Origin: Suillus spraguei
Taxonomy: Eukaryota; Basidiomycota; Agaricomycetes; Boletales; Suillaceae
Assembly: GCA_016800925.1 (NCBI GenBank)
Contig: JABCPU010000138.1
Span: 1 to 64,000 of the forward strand
Direction: 5' to 3'
Length of the DNA stretch: 64,000 bases
Part shown: positions 27,406-39,425 of the stretch, one piece after another
Position numbering within the stretch: the stretch's first letter is position 1
How the letters are laid out: the number at the start of each line of letters is the position of its first letter
Notes under the pieces: generated by a model
Seen by the model: the letters and a program-made list of their open reading frames with translations, nothing else
Database searches by the model: none
What the model was told of the DNA's origin: nothing
Made by a program: the position numbers and the translations under genes

Positions 27406-27606
27406 CCTCTTCACCTGCACATACTTTCTTTCGTTATCACAGTATGCCATGTAACTTCCAGTTGCCTATGGATAAAATATTCCCATTGGCGCTTTCCTAC
27501 GGAGCTTCTCTCCTATAATCAGGTTAGGTACACGGATGTGATTTCCGCGTGCAGGTAAAGTTCTTATAAGGAACACTTATGCCCCCATAGGCATTCGACT
27601 CACAAC

Positions 27607-27624
27607 AGATATATATATATATAT
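27607..27624. repeat. AT dinucleotide microsatellite
   Basis: About eight AT units lie 80 bp before the RRP7 start codon; no function is inferred. Confidence 0.8.
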
Positions 27625-27704
27625 GTGCTGTAACGGTGATGTTTGTTTGGCAAAAGCCTTTGATCCAAACAACTTTGTGAAAATCACCTCGATCTTCCAC
27701 TGCC

Positions 27705-28702
27705 ATGCCTGTTTTACCGACATGTTTGTCGGGTTTTACTGTCATTCCAATTGCATATCCAAGTTCATCGCATTTCATCTATGCAAGAGCTCATGCCACT
27801 TCTAAATCCAAAGTGTTGGAACCCAACAATGTTCTACCTGAAGGACGTACGCTGTTCCTAGTGAATGTACCACCAGATGCGACAGAGCGTGAGCTCATAC
27901 ATCTGTTCAAACACTGTGGGACAGTAGAGCGCGTTTTATTTGATTTAAACTCTGCAGACGCTCTGGCAGAGCACGCATTTGATTCTGACGAGGAGATGGC
28001 TGAGGCTGCTGAAAAACCCGATACTGAAGCACGACCTCGCAAGAAAAGAAAACTCCAAACATCCGAGCCAACGCCCCCAGAAGTAATACCTTTGCCTTCT
28101 CCATCCATTCGTAAACTGCACAAAACTGGGTCTTGCGCCCACCTCATATTTCTCGATTCTTCATCTCTTGCAAAAGCACTTTTGCCGCCTACATCACCCA
28201 AGCCATGGCCATCCTCGGAGGAGCCCCGTGGGCTCTCCCACTATATGGCAAAATATGATAATGAGCGGCCTGCGCTAGACGCTATCAAATCTCACGCAGA
28301 CAGCTTTATGGAACGCTTCGAATTTGACCTTTCGAAGAGTAAACAAGAAGCCAAGTACCGAAAAGGGGAAGCGATTGTAGACGAGGATGGGTTCACACTC
28401 GTCACTAGAGGAGGTGCTTATGGACAAACACTTGGCGGAGGTGTGGGCGTTGCCAGCAAGAAGTTCATGCTCACTGGGCAAACTGGAAGTAAAAGAAAGA
28501 AGGGAGAAAAGAAGGAGAAGGAGAAGGATATGTTTTATGCCTTCCAGAGGGCTGAAAAACAACGTAAAGGTGAGCGAAGTTTTTTGCCACGAGGATCTTG
28601 GTTCACGTGCCTGTAGCTTTACTTGACCTAAAGAAAAACTTCAAGGCGGACAAGGAACGTGTAGAAAAATTGAAGGAATCGCGGCGGTTCAAGCCTTATT
28701 GA
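27705..28702 (+). CDS. RRP7: Ribosomal RNA-processing protein 7
   Basis: Two exons (27705-28569, 28617-28702; 47 bp intron) encode 316 residues. After a short N-terminus comes an RRM-like domain (TLFLVNVPPDATERELIHLF, then CGTVERVLFDL), with an acidic/basic insert containing ARPRKKRKLQ before SCAHLIFLDSSSLAKALL. A linker ends in DEDGFTLVTRGG. The RRP7 C-terminal signature spans the splice: DMFYAFQRAEKQRK followed by LLDLKKNFKADKERVEKLKE and RRFKPY at the very end. RRP7 acts in the nucleolus in the UTP-C/CURI context during 40S subunit assembly and early pre-rRNA cleavage. The ATG at 27705 is the first in the frame. Confidence 0.93.
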
Positions 28703-30636
28703 TCATCTTTGCCATACATTTAGGGAAGTGGGTATAGTATATCGCAGATACAATCTAATGTAAAGTTCTTGGAGTTTTTTTCATTCTAATGGGCGAGTCA
28801 ATATCCTTTCATGCAGCGGGTGTGCTCCGCCAGGGGTATATCGTCAGCGACCTCCCTTGCTTGCGATTTTTTTAACGGCGTTTTAAAGATTTTTTCTTGA
28901 CAGACCGCCGACCTTACGGGTTCCATTGGGGTGGTGGACGTTAACGACGACAGAGCAGCATGCGATGATCATGAATCAGTCACAATCGCACCACTCGCCA
29001 CATCAAAACATGTGAGTGAGGTGCGTTATTCTACGTCTTCATTTGTGCTGGCCCCGAGCAGACTAGAACTTGCGTATTGCACGTCACTACTCCCAACGTT
29101 TCTGGAGCGTCCTTCCTCGCATGAATTCTTTTTCTCTATGTCTGTTCTTGATAATACATTCTTCTTCATCCACGGACAACCTCGCAGGAGACGTGACGAC
29201 AACGGCGTCACCCTACTAACCCGCGATCGGAAGCAGCAAGACTCAACTGATGTCTTCCTAGGAGAAAGCCTACTCCTGCTTTGATGAGACCCATCCATAT
29301 TTGACAGGGCTGGAAAACCTGTCGTTGTTCTCCCATCGCTATACCATCATTATTGTTTTATTCGTGATACAATCGAACCCACCGAAACACCGTCTTCCAA
29401 CTGTTTTTCGTATGCTTTTGTCTTTCACAATTGTTCTCGCCGCGGAGTTCTGGACGCAGACGCCGATTGATCCTTGCTGTGTCGATTGTGTCATAGATCG
29501 CGCGGAGACTGGACCCGCGGTGAGTGATGTTATGACCTCAGCCATTGCGCGATGTTCTTGATTGTATCGTATTCCTTTCATCGGAGCCTGGTGGTGAATG
29601 GTGACTTTCTAGCGAAATTGCCGAATGCACTTTCCGTGGGTCACGGTTTCGCCCAAGATGATAGCACTTCGTTTGGCTCGACATTCTACGACAAACGAAC
29701 AGGTCTAGACCAGTATGTCTTCCACCGAGTCCTCAAGCTGCACACCTTTTGCTTGCGAACTGAAGGTGGCTCAGCTATTTTCTGCTCGTGGTGTAAGCTG
29801 CCGTAGAGGAAATTCTACTTGTTGATGCGCCCATAAAAGCTGCTTTTGGCGTATTAATATAGCAGCAACTACGCACAGAGGACATAGCTGAAACTCTACT
29901 CTACTTCGATGATGGCGCCCCGCTACCTTGGGGATTGCCACAACTTACAAACAACACGACTGTCAAACGGACTTTGAATCGGGAACAATGCACTTAGCCT
30001 ATCGTGACCACGTGGGTTTACCTATAGATGCACCGCCGAGTTCGCAGCACGTTTTAGACTGTCACAGTACCTTGTATCGGGTCCCGATGTTTCATGATCG
30101 TATGGCTACCGACGGACCCCGACAATAGTCTTCCTCACAGGTGCCCATCGCTTATATTAGTACCAAGACCAAGCTTCACGCTCAAACACGTTCCCGCAAT
30201 GCATAGCAAATTCGGCAGTGAATCGCCTGATGGTCACAGTATCATGTTTTCGTTCTGTGAGCTCTCAGGCATCAGGAGCGACGATTTAGACGTACCTTGA
30301 TTGTGCATAATATTATCAATCTGCCAACTAGTATTTTTACATTTAGTGTCATCTATAAATGTCCTGAAACTGAAACCAGTGCCAATCGCTTGTGTGCGTG
30401 GAATTGCCCCTGTGGTAGATCCCCTATTTGCAACTGCTACGACTATTGGTGAAACATTGCTCCTCAAATATGTATGCAAGCACGCATGGGTATATCCATA
30501 GCGATATTACTTTCCCATTAGAGGGGTTTCCAACATGCAATAACATTGAATTTAGCAAGCAAACTTCACATCAAACTCGATTTCTGTTCTACGTACATAA
30601 CTATCTTCTGTAACCTATGTATATTTATGAATTGCT
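28703..30636. other. Long stretch without a supported gene
   Basis: Almost 2 kb with several open frames of 60-117 codons on both strands, none with a recognisable domain or paired exons. It may hold decayed sequence or a lineage-specific gene I cannot see. Confidence 0.45.
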
Positions 30637-31478
30637 CTAGAATTGGTACTTGGAAACGATTTCCCAGAAGCTCTTGCCTTGAATGGAAGCGATTTCCAGT
30701 TCAAGAGCTGAAGGCTGGCGCGAGCCATCAGGCCCAGCGTAGGTACCAGCACCCCAAGGAGAACCTGAGTAGAAGTAAAAATTAGTAAACATCGATCACC
30801 GACGCAAAGGAACAAACATACCACCACGAACTTCGCTTATGTTAGAGAGTTGTGCGTATGCATTTTTGTAACCCAGGGGAACGTAGATAATCCCGTGGTG
30901 AGAGAGAGTGGAAAGGGAGTTGATGATGGTAGTTTCCTGTCCTCCACCGGGGTGCCGGTAGAAACGAAGACACCAGCGAATTTCCCAGCCAGATCGCCTT
31001 TGACCCACAGTCCACCGGTTGCGTCCCAGAAAGCCTGCGGGAGTGAGACATATAGTTAGAATTTTTTCGGGAGACTTGAACAGATCCGAGACATACTTTC
31101 CACTGAGCAGGGAAATTGCCATAACGAGTAGGGACACCGAAGATGAATGCGTCGAACTTGGCAAGATCAGCCGGTTGGATGATGGGATAACTTGGCTTTG
31201 CGGGAGCATGCATCTTTGCGAGGACCTCCTCAGGCAATGTTTCACCGATCCTGATCAAACCAGTAAGTGAAGTGATTACATAGCAGATGAACTCAGGATT
31301 GAATACATACTGGTAAATGGTGGTGGAGCCTCCAGCAGACTCGATACCTTTCTTGGCGGACTCGGCCACTGATGAAGATGGATTAGGAGGACGCGATTCT
31401 AGATGATCGCTTCCACTTACGCTGGGCGATATGGCCGTACATGGAGTAGACGATGATTGCGACTTTAGGAGGTGACAT
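30637..31478 (-). pseudogene. Flavodoxin-fold NAD(P)H:quinone oxidoreductase, one-base frame break
   Basis: Same five-exon structure as the paralogue at 32441-33437: exons 31421-31478, 31311-31368, 31097-31250, 30822-31034, 30637-30764. Motifs include KVAIIVYSMYGHIAQLAESA (FMN phosphate loop), [43 protein letters not shown] and [20 protein letters not shown]. Exons 2 and 3 match the paralogue exactly in length (58, 154 nt), but exon 4 is 213 instead of 214 nt. The missing base is in a four-base C run (plus-strand GGGG 30949-30952) and shifts the frame within the GTP-GGGQ loop. If real, the product is truncated. The protein would belong to the WrbA / S. pombe Obr1 / yeast Pst2 group, acting in oxidative stress defence. 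Confidence 0.85.
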
Positions 31479-32440
31479 GTTGAAAGACTAGGAGTAGATG
31501 AAAGATGAGGGGAAAGGATGACTGGCGGATACGATAAGTGATCAAGTTGGTATTTGTATTATTCAGTACTGACCGTTATCGGTAACTTATGATACGTCAC
31601 TGACTCAGCTCGTATTGCAAAAAGCACCAATCCAGTATGTTTTGACCCACACTAAAAACCAAACCAGGATGATTGAACTCACGTCTACCTTCTTCATATG
31701 TATGCATCACCAGCCACGCAATCGTGCTCCGTAATTGCTCATTTTCCGCATAAACTGACGCAGTGATGCTGCAAGGCGTTAGCACGTACGTGAAGTAATA
31801 TATCATCCTCTTAGAAATCTCAAGAACTTTTACCTTTATTTGGAACCAGGGCATTAACGCGAACTAGCAGTGTTACATCATCTTGTGCCTATTTCTTAGA
31901 AATCCAAGAACTTTTGTCTCTATTTGGAACCATGTGCCATATGTTCACCGAGATCTGGTCTCCAGTCGGCGTCTGTACTCGCCAACACAACGTAGGCCCG
32001 ACCCAACAAGCCTAGGCTGCATTTTTCCATCGTCGTGACAGCTTCACGACTGACCGGCCTCCCACACCTCCCACATATTCCACCTGGAGCAGAGAGTCCG
32101 AGATGCGGCGTCAAATAGTTTTGGTATGCAGTTTGCCATATCTAGCAACATGTTGAACACGCTATTTTCCATTGAAGCGGTGTTGTTCTGAAGGCGAGGC
32201 AAGAATCATATATCTCACAAGAGGTCATCGGATTTTGCATCGGTACGGTCTCCATCGAAGTAACCCACTAGCGCTGCCCGTTTATTGACATGTTGTGGTG
32301 GCAGATGAACCTTGTCCATAAATTTGCTTCGCAGGCCATTTCCCCCATCTCACGCTGGACACGAGTATCAAGGCTGGCCTCAAAACCCGTTATATCCTCG
32401 CAACTGAGAAGCTAGTGCCTTTTTCTGCTAATACCTCGGA
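31479..32440. other. Shared upstream region of two divergent paralogues, with a short direct repeat
   Basis: About 960 bp between two divergent quinone oxidoreductase starts. A 45-50 bp segment (CTTAGAAATC..AAGAACTTTT..TATTTGGAACCA) occurs at about 31810-31850 and again at about 31893-31933, an 83 bp spacing. No gene is supported. Confidence 0.55.
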
Positions 32441-33437
32441 ATGTGTTTCCCTGGAAAGCGACAAAAAGACAACTTCACCGAGCCAAAACCCACACCTTTA
32501 GGTACAAAAGCTCAAGTGAATCAACCGGAACAACCAGTTTCTCCCCCCGCCGTTCTTCCTCCACTTGCATCTATCTCTCAAACCAATATGTCTGCACCCA
32601 GGGTTGCTATCGTCATTTACTCCCTTTACGGGCACATAACAAAGAGTGTGTCTTCCTCGCCATACATCAACTTCCTTACTTAACATATCCTTCACAGTGG
32701 CTGAGGCCGTGAAGAGTGGTATCAGCGGTGCTGGTGGCAATGCCTCCATTTACCAGTCCGTCCATATGCGCATATTAGCCATGAGCCCACATTGACTTCA
32801 CTTCAGGATCCAGGAGACCCTCTCTGACGATATCTTGAAGCTCGTCAAGGCGCCTGCCAAACCTAACTACCCCGTCCTCGTCCCTGACGATCTTGTCAAC
32901 TTTGACGCGTTCCTCTTCGGTGTTCCTACCCGTTACGGCAACTTCCCCGTTCAGTGGAAGGTGCGTTACCTTGTATTTGCAGGGCTTAACCCGTTCGTTG
33001 ATGCACTAGTACAGGCATTCTGGGACGCTACTGGCCCTCTCTGGAGCAAGGGCGCTCTTTCAGGAAAGATGTGCGGTGTGTTTGTCTCCACTGGTACCCA
33101 AGGTGGCGGTCAAGAAATCACCATCTCCAACACATTGTCCACCTTCGTGCACCATGGTCTCATCTACGTTCCCCTTGGCTACAAGCACTCCTTCCCTCAG
33201 TTGTCTAACCTGACCGAGATCCACGGTGGTAAGCACTTCTCTCAAATGATTGGCTGCGCAAGCATTAATTCATCAACGTTCTATTTCCGAACAGGTTCTT
33301 CGTGGGGCGCCGGAACCTATGCAGGCACGGACGGCTCCCGGCAGCCTTCACCTCTCGAATTGGAGATTGCTGCTATTCAGGGCAAGAGTTTCTGGGACAC
33401 CGTTGCCCAGTACCACGGCTACAACCAGTCCTCGTAA
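32441..33437 (+). CDS. Flavodoxin-fold NAD(P)H:quinone oxidoreductase (WrbA/Obr1 type)
   Basis: Five exons (32441-32645, 32698-32755, 32807-32960, 33015-33228, 33295-33437) encode 257 residues. The flavodoxin-like domain starts at about residue 50: RVAIVIYSLYGHITKMAEAV binds the FMN phosphate, followed by [68 protein letters not shown] and [20 protein letters not shown]. Such enzymes reduce quinones by two electrons using NAD(P)H, limiting radical formation. The first ATG adds a Pro/Gln-rich extension of 49 residues absent from the divergent paralogue; a start at 32588 (MSAPRV) would give the standard size of about 208. The gene is intact, unlike its neighbour. Confidence 0.93.
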
Positions 33438-34068
33438 ATATAATGTTTGATATATCTGGAATCAGCTTGGATTGTATATATATTTGTGCAAGCATAATAC
33501 AAATTCCTTTGTACTTTTTGTCAGGCCTCGGTTAAAGTGCCCGATAGATTTGCGTAATCAGTTCATCCAGCTTGTGAGTTTTTTCCCATATGGGGTATAG
33601 GTGCGGGCCCCTGTCGCCCGATTAGTAATAGTACTGCGCGTCTACAAGTAACGGCGGCCTACATTACCCAAGCTATAGTACTTCCAAAACTATAATATAT
33701 GATACTCCGGTGGTAACTCACACAACGTGAACGACGATATGCTTTCACAGGGAGGTAGACATCGAGTCTCATGCGGCCCCCCAGGACGGCAGTGACTGCT
33801 ACCGGCATATAAAGTGCTTTGAAGATGTTATCCCATGTTGTTAGAAAAGAAAACCGTAGATCTTGATGGGCTGAAGACAGGCACACAGCCTCATTGGGTC
33901 GACCCTTACTGCATCACACGGCCGCCGTGTCCCAAATTGCAACAGTAGGACTCACTTGATCTATTTGTGGGGACTCATGAACGGAGAAAGGAAGGAAATG
34001 GATTGATATGACCAATCCGAACAGATTACTAATCAATGTAATGCGGGTGTTTCCATCGGGTCTTTAGA
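33438..34068. other. Intergenic between convergent genes
   Basis: 3' flanks of the oxidoreductase and of CSN3. No gene seen. Confidence 0.6.
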
Positions 34069-35940
34069 TCAAGCAAAGCTCATATCTTCCGTCCAGTTAC
34101 CTGATTGACGGTCTCCATATGCACCGTCTTCATCCATCGCCGGTCCCCAAGCCGGATCGTCCTTGCTCTTGACAGCCTAGAATATCTATCAGCATCTACA
34201 CTCTAACACATCCGATCCGAAAAAGTTAAAGTAATGTGGTCGAGTAGAAAACAGTATTGGAACTGACACGTCGAGGACATACCTTTATCAGATATTCTTT
34301 GTTCCTTTCCATCTCTTTCTCAAGCCTCGCTAGGAGGGCGTCCTGCTGTTGCGCCTGTGCCAACACTCGGTCGACATCAGCCTTCTCAAATTTCACTGGT
34401 GGGTCCGAGAACGACACAGTCCCATCTGCAGACAGCTCCGCGGATATTTCAGAGCACTCAATCTAGCATAAAAGCCATCAGTTATTCGCACAATTCGCCA
34501 AGGGAAAACAGGTCCACCATGCTCAAAATCAAAGATTTCACTTCATTCTCATCGGAAATTCCCACTTCTCGTCCGATATCGGATAAATGCAACGTCAGAT
34601 ATGTGGTTGTGAGTTTTTTTATGGCCCAGCGAGGCGCGCGGTCGAGTGCCTGGGTTATGAGACCAAGAGTTCTTTCCTAGACGGGTGGTTAACGATATAC
34701 GGATTCATGCGCATTCAATGTCGTACATTGGCGAATAGTTGCTGTTCGTTTTCAACTATTGTGCGAAGGTAGTCGCGCTGCAGAGGATACGCATTCATAA
34801 AACTTGAGTACGGAGTTGCCTTCAAAAGTCGCATAAGAATCGGGTGCATGTACTTGGACGGAGGCGATGTCTGAGCAATCACAGTGCGTAAGCAAACCAA
34901 TAACCCATGGAAGATATTTGTACCTTTCCGCGGTATATCAACTGTACGAGGGCCAACTTCTTGAGTGCTTCCATTTGAATAGCGGAAGCCACCGATCCTG
35001 GACTTGATGCGCAGATCTCAAAAAGTTCTTCTGCAGCTGACCAGTTCTTTAACGCAGCAAGTGCAATGCCGCCGGCGTAGTGATATATTAAATTATCGTG
35101 GTAGGTTAAGTCAGAAAGTGAGAGATCAATTGTAGTGATCGAATGAGCCAGGACGGGGATTGCGGCTGTGAAATGACGAGTGGCGACGCAAACCTGTGAC
35201 AATTATTAGCGAGTCAGAAAGTCAAGATGATATCCATTTAGGAACCTCACCGTCAAGAAGATAGGGTGGATGGTGGTGAGATGTGAAAGGGTCGGAGGAT
35301 ATCTTGCAAGCAAATCAGATAATGGCGCGATTGCGAGTTTAGGCTAGGAAACTTGAGATCCAGTGGAGAGCTGATTCAATAAGATCTCTTACGTTCCCTT
35401 CGGCTTCAGCGAATTGTCGTATCCCAATTGCAAGAAGTGTCACTGGACGTATATGATTTCATTATGGTAACACCTAAGCAACGATATGCTAACCTCGATC
35501 CGGAGCAATGCGCGCTTGTTCAGGGATAAAATCGCGGCAAAAACCTTCGATATGGTGCCACAAGGGCTTATCAGACGCGACAGTATGCAGTCGCGCAGAC
35601 CTTCAGAAGATCGGTGTGCGCAATGAAACCTTCCGAAAAAACTTACTCACAAAATGTAAAGCATGCCAAGTGTGTGGTCTCGCGCGTTTAACAAAGTCAA
35701 TGGATCTTGGCTACCTGGTAAAATGCTGGCCAGTAGGACTTCTCTGACGTCTTTGGGCGCACAAGTTCTCAGATATTGGTTTAATTGCGGAGGATTTGAC
35801 ACCGAAGTTATAGTTGCGACAATAGAGCCCAACGAGACATCACTTGCAGGTTGACCAGCCGCATTCGATGGTGACTGTGCAGAGTTGGTGGTTGACGTAG
35901 CAGATGTAGGCGGTGGAGTAGGAAGACCTGATTGATTCAT
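34069..35940 (-). CDS. CSN3: COP9 signalosome complex subunit 3
   Basis: Nine exons (35651-35940, 35494-35600, 35393-35442, 35251-35343, 34924-35193, 34727-34870, 34518-34676, 34283-34462, 34069-34176) keep phase throughout and give 466 residues. After a Ser/Thr/Pro-rich start, NPPQLNQYLRTCAP and LLNARDHTLGMLYI lead into helical repeats (HDNLIYHYAGGIALAALKNW, AAEELFEICASSPGSVASAI, EALKKLALVQLIYRGK). A PCI domain follows (TLGLITQALDRAPRWAIKKL, LHLSDIGREVGISDENEV, ECSEISAELSADGTVSF). The C-terminal helix (QAQQQDALLARLEKEMERNK) and an acidic tail complete it. The complex removes NEDD8 from cullins and so controls SCF-type ligases, with which the F-box protein at 18.9 kb could work. One donor (GTTAGC at 35493) is unusual. 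Confidence 0.92.
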
Positions 35941-36409
35941 GATACAAAACTTTAACACCAACTGCGTTAATGTGGTCAACGACATAGATGGTCAGAGAGG
36001 AAGGTCTAAGTACCGAGGATTATCAATTATCCTTGATGCGAGACAAACCAGAACGGACGGCTTTTGATACTTTGATGGACTTGGATGGCAGTTCTTTGGA
36101 CTACTCCTATGTATGGAGCAAGTACTATTCAGGTTGAAAGAATGATTCAATTGCAGCTCCTGATGACCGATTAAATGCTTACCTAATCGACGGTACGGTC
36201 GGTGTGGACAGCAACGCTTGCTATACAGGCAATGTCATTCTACTATTGGAGGTATATTCATAATGGGCTAGCATCTCCACAGTCGATCAACGTTTGCAAA
36301 TTCCTGCCACCTGCCAGCATCAAAAGCAGACTGTTTCTTGCCACATACTCAAATTCTTGCACCTGCAATGACTCGGATCGCAACTACCTTATCATTGCCT
36401 TTTCAAAGG
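35941..36409. other. CSN3 upstream region; related to 38.9-39.3 kb
   Basis: Parts such as ATTCCTGCCACCTG and GGATCGCAACTA..TCATTGCCTTTTC at 36300-36400 recur at about 39198-39312, so this is one arm of a decayed duplication. Confidence 0.5.
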
Positions 36410-36618
36410 CGATGTTTCATATGTGGCTAAGGTGCCCAACATTGTCATCGCGTTCGCTAGCACATAAGTATCTAATAGGCTACCACTGAATACGATACCA
36501 CTTTCCAGCAAGCCATGTTTCATGCGTGGCTAAGGTGCTCAGTATTTTTATCGTGTTCGCTGGCACACAAGTATATAATGGGCTACTACTGAATATTATA
36601 TCACTTTCCAGAAAACCA
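36410..36618. repeat. Tandem duplication, about 103 bp, of a promoter-like segment
   Basis: Two copies (about 36410-36512 and 36513-36616) run from ATGTTTCAT..GTGGCTAAGGTGC to CACTTTCCAG, each ending just before a CATG. A third, more distant copy at about 39322-39425 stands directly before the aspartic-protease leader ATG at 39426, with TATATAATGGGC near its end. The unit is therefore probably an old promoter. Confidence 0.6.
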
Positions 36619-36720
36619 TGTTCTAACACAGGCTCTCTTGGCTTTGTCGATCACGGGGTTGCCCGTTGAAGTTCGCAATTCCCTCATCACCATCCCCCTA
36701 TGGTGTACGGTCTTTCGTCC
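36618..36720 (+). pseudogene. Relic of a secreted-protein leader
   Basis: ATGTTCTAACACAGGCTCTC.. matches the leader at 39426 in GCTTTGTCGATCACGGG-TTGCCCGTT..GCAATTCCC, but has a stop right after the second codon and runs into a minisatellite. It is a dead second copy of the aspartic-protease 5' end. Confidence 0.5.
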
Positions 36721-36777
36721 GCGCCCCTGTAGTCGTCCTAGTATGACATAGAATGGCTGCAGATTCCAGGAGGACGT

Positions 36778-37135
36778 GAGTGGTTGCAGACCCAGCGAAG
36801 ACGAGAATGGGTGGAGACCGAGAGAGGACGAGACTGGCTGGAGACCGAGCGAGGACGAGAATGGCTGCAAATTCCAGGAGGACAGGAGTGGCTGCAGACT
36901 CAGCAAGGACGAGACTGGCTTGCAGACCGAGGGAGTATAAGAGTGGCTGCAGACCAAGGGAGGATGAGAGTGGCTGCAGATCGAGGGAGGATGAGAGTGG
37001 CTACAGACGTGGAGTGGACGGGAGTAGCTGCAGACCCAGGAAGTATGAGATTGGCTGCAGACAGAGGGAGGACGAGAGTGGCTGCAGACCCACTGGAACT
37101 GGTTTGAGTCCAAGGGAGGACGACGATGGCTGCAA
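36778..37135. repeat. 27 bp minisatellite, about 13 units
   Basis: The unit is like TGGCTGCAGACCGAGGGAGG followed by a short GACGAGA-type end. Because 27 is a multiple of three, both strands stay open and give nine-residue repeats (for example VCSHSHPPS on the minus strand). I read these open frames as by-products, not as a gene. Confidence 0.8.
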
Positions 37136-37140
37136 ACCAA

Positions 37141-37582
37141 GAGTCAAACATTTATGGAGGTATAGATGTTTGACTCCGACAAATATAGGTTAGTGACAGC
37201 GCAACTTCCGCTGGCAACAAAGTGACAAATCAATACAACTCCAAAACTCAAGCTCGGATTTCTGATTTGTGTGATACTTTTAGTTACAATGTAGTCTGCT
37301 TTTTCGCTTGGATTACTTACCAGTGCTGTACTACAACAGATTGATCACAATGCGCATCAGACCGTTCTCTGCAAGCTGACTATCTGGTTCCACCTCGCTT
37401 ATTTAGGCATTGGGCCGCACTCCTGCTTTGCACAAGGAGGAGCATTCTCGGCTATTGGATTTCCCTGTTCTCTGTTCGTTTTACTGTACTCATAGCACAC
37501 TTAATGTCAGTTTTTCTCTTGCTTTTTCCGCCCTACTACACTAATACAATTAATGTACCGAACTTCATGTAATTGCGAGACA
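37141..37582. other. Intergenic, no supported gene
   Basis: Sequence between the minisatellite and the 3' end of the HNH gene; nothing recognised. Confidence 0.5.
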
Positions 37583-38943
37583 CTAAGTAATCAATGAAGC
37601 GCCTATAAACAGCGCAGACATCATTGATGACAGTTGATGCACCGGATCTCCATTGCTTTTGAGACTTCCGATATTGCCTCCTGCTGCCCCATCATATTTG
37701 TCCAAGAGCTGTGCAAATATCTCGGACGCGCCACTCATATGTAAAATTCGGGAGATGCCTGCGTGTAATGCAATAAAATGAGGGTTAGGTAATGGTAGGT
37801 CTCGCGTAGGGCTATCGTGATTTCGGAAGGTGATGGTTTTACCGAGGAGATCGAGAGGGTGTATCCACGGCCCGCCCCCAACATCCTTGACTGTGTACTC
37901 GTTTTCTCGCTGAGGCGCTGATCAACATGAGGTATTACGAGGATGCAAGACTGCGGGCTCACCTCCGTCTGCTCGAGATATACTTTCAGCTTGTCAAAAA
38001 CGTTGTGGATATTGTATTCGAGCATCATGCCATTGGAAGGGTCGTCTACAAGCCTTTCCATGTTTTGAATAGTTTCTTCGGACATTCCTGAGTAATGCCG
38101 AATGATATTCCACGTTGCAGCCGCGGTATGTGCCTGCAGAATCCAACTTGAGGGTAGATATTAATGATGACCTAACAGAGACATCCTTACCCGGTCCATG
38201 GTGAAAACCCCGACAGCCCGTTTCAGGATGTGCGCTGCTTGTAAGGTTACCCAACCCTGCTGGACACCAACGGGTTTGTGTGCTCCATCCCAGACACCTG
38301 AAATAACGCATCTATAACCATCTCGTTGATTAACCTGCTGGAAGTTAACGCCAAAGCCGTGTTCTAACTAGTAAGACGTACATCGTTCCTGAATCTGCTA
38401 CTCCGTTCTGGACTGGCACTTACGAGGCTGCCATAGGTATCGTCAATAGTCGGCGTGGCCTGACCAGAAACCAAGTCTGATGGTTGGTGGGTTCCGGCTG
38501 TAACTATCAACAAAGAAATTGTGTTAGTGTCCAAGGCAGACATCTCGAAGTTCTAACTTACATGGCCATAACAGATACATGAACCAAGTCCTTGCGAGAT
38601 TGACTTGCTCGTGGATCTCATGACATGCACAAATAGCACAGGCGGTATAACGTTCGGAGCTTTCGCCACCGGTCCTATGAGCGTTCCTCAGCATTGCGTC
38701 CAGAACCTTGGATGCGTCCACGTCGTGCACACTTGGTGGAGTCGTGATCCATCTGTATTGATTCGTCGCTAGTTGCTCTATGATTTGTTGAGCCTGTCCC
38801 ACGTAAGTCGCAGTGGATACGACAGCGTTTTGCATGGCCAAATACACATCCTCGTTGAAGCTGATGACAGATTCAGGTTTGCTGATGCTCGCGCTCAGGT
38901 CGCTCAAGTCGCTTAAGTCACTCGCATTTCGTGAATGAGACAT
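37583..38943 (-). CDS. HNH-nuclease-like domain protein, one-base frame break
   Basis: Five exons (38562-38943, 38424-38503, 38191-38334, 37963-38133, 37583-37917). The central domain VNQRDGYRCVISGVWD..LQAAHILKRAVG, then SNGMMLEYNIHNVFDKL, matches the fungal HNH_2 pattern: a Cys near the start, A-H-I, and N-G-x-x-L..H..FD. After the sequence RGYTLSIS the frame must shift by one base at an AAAA run (plus-strand TTTT 37837-37840) to reach TITFRNHDSPTRDLPLPNPH, FIALHAGISRILHMSGASE and a stop at 37583. With that base the last exon becomes 336 nt, a whole number of codons, for a protein of about 370 residues. The 45 bp intron 37918-37962 is also open in frame. The biological role of these proteins is unknown. 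Confidence 0.75.
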
Positions 38944-39425
38944 GTGAGAAAAACAATATTCGTAGTAAGATGTTGGTTGTAAACAGGTGCGCGCTTCTTG
39001 TCACTGTCACATGAGCAAGTTTTGTGACGAGTCATCTCCTTAGCAATGTTTACTACACTGTAGCTTTAGCACTGACGCGGATGTTCTACCAAGGTGCATT
39101 CATAATAGGTCAGCATCTCCATGGAAATGAACGTGAGGCAGGTCAATGCATTAATGGTGACATTTAAACTGTGGGTAAACAGGCGAATTGTGAATTCCTG
39201 CCACCTGGTATTGGCATATTTTAAAGCAAACCACCTCGTGTCACACTTTATCGGGGAGCCTAATCCTCACACTCGTGATGATTCGGATTGCAACTATTTC
39301 GTCATCGCTTTTTCCAGGGGACATTTTATATGTGGTTAACACTAAGGTGTTGGACATTGCCATCATTGAATTCGCTAGCACATATATAATGGGCCACTGA
39401 GTATGATATTACTTTCCAGTCAGCC
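38944..39425. other. Upstream region of the HNH gene and of the protease leader
   Basis: Contains the second arm of the decayed duplication shared with 36.2-36.6 kb. Confidence 0.5.

Noticed and set aside
28931..29284. 117-codon plus-strand open frame
   Set aside because: No domain, no neighbouring exons and an equally long frame on the other strand.
36601..37140. 179-codon minus-strand Cys/Ser/His-rich repeat protein
   Set aside because: Made wholly by the 27 bp minisatellite; the opposite strand is equally open.
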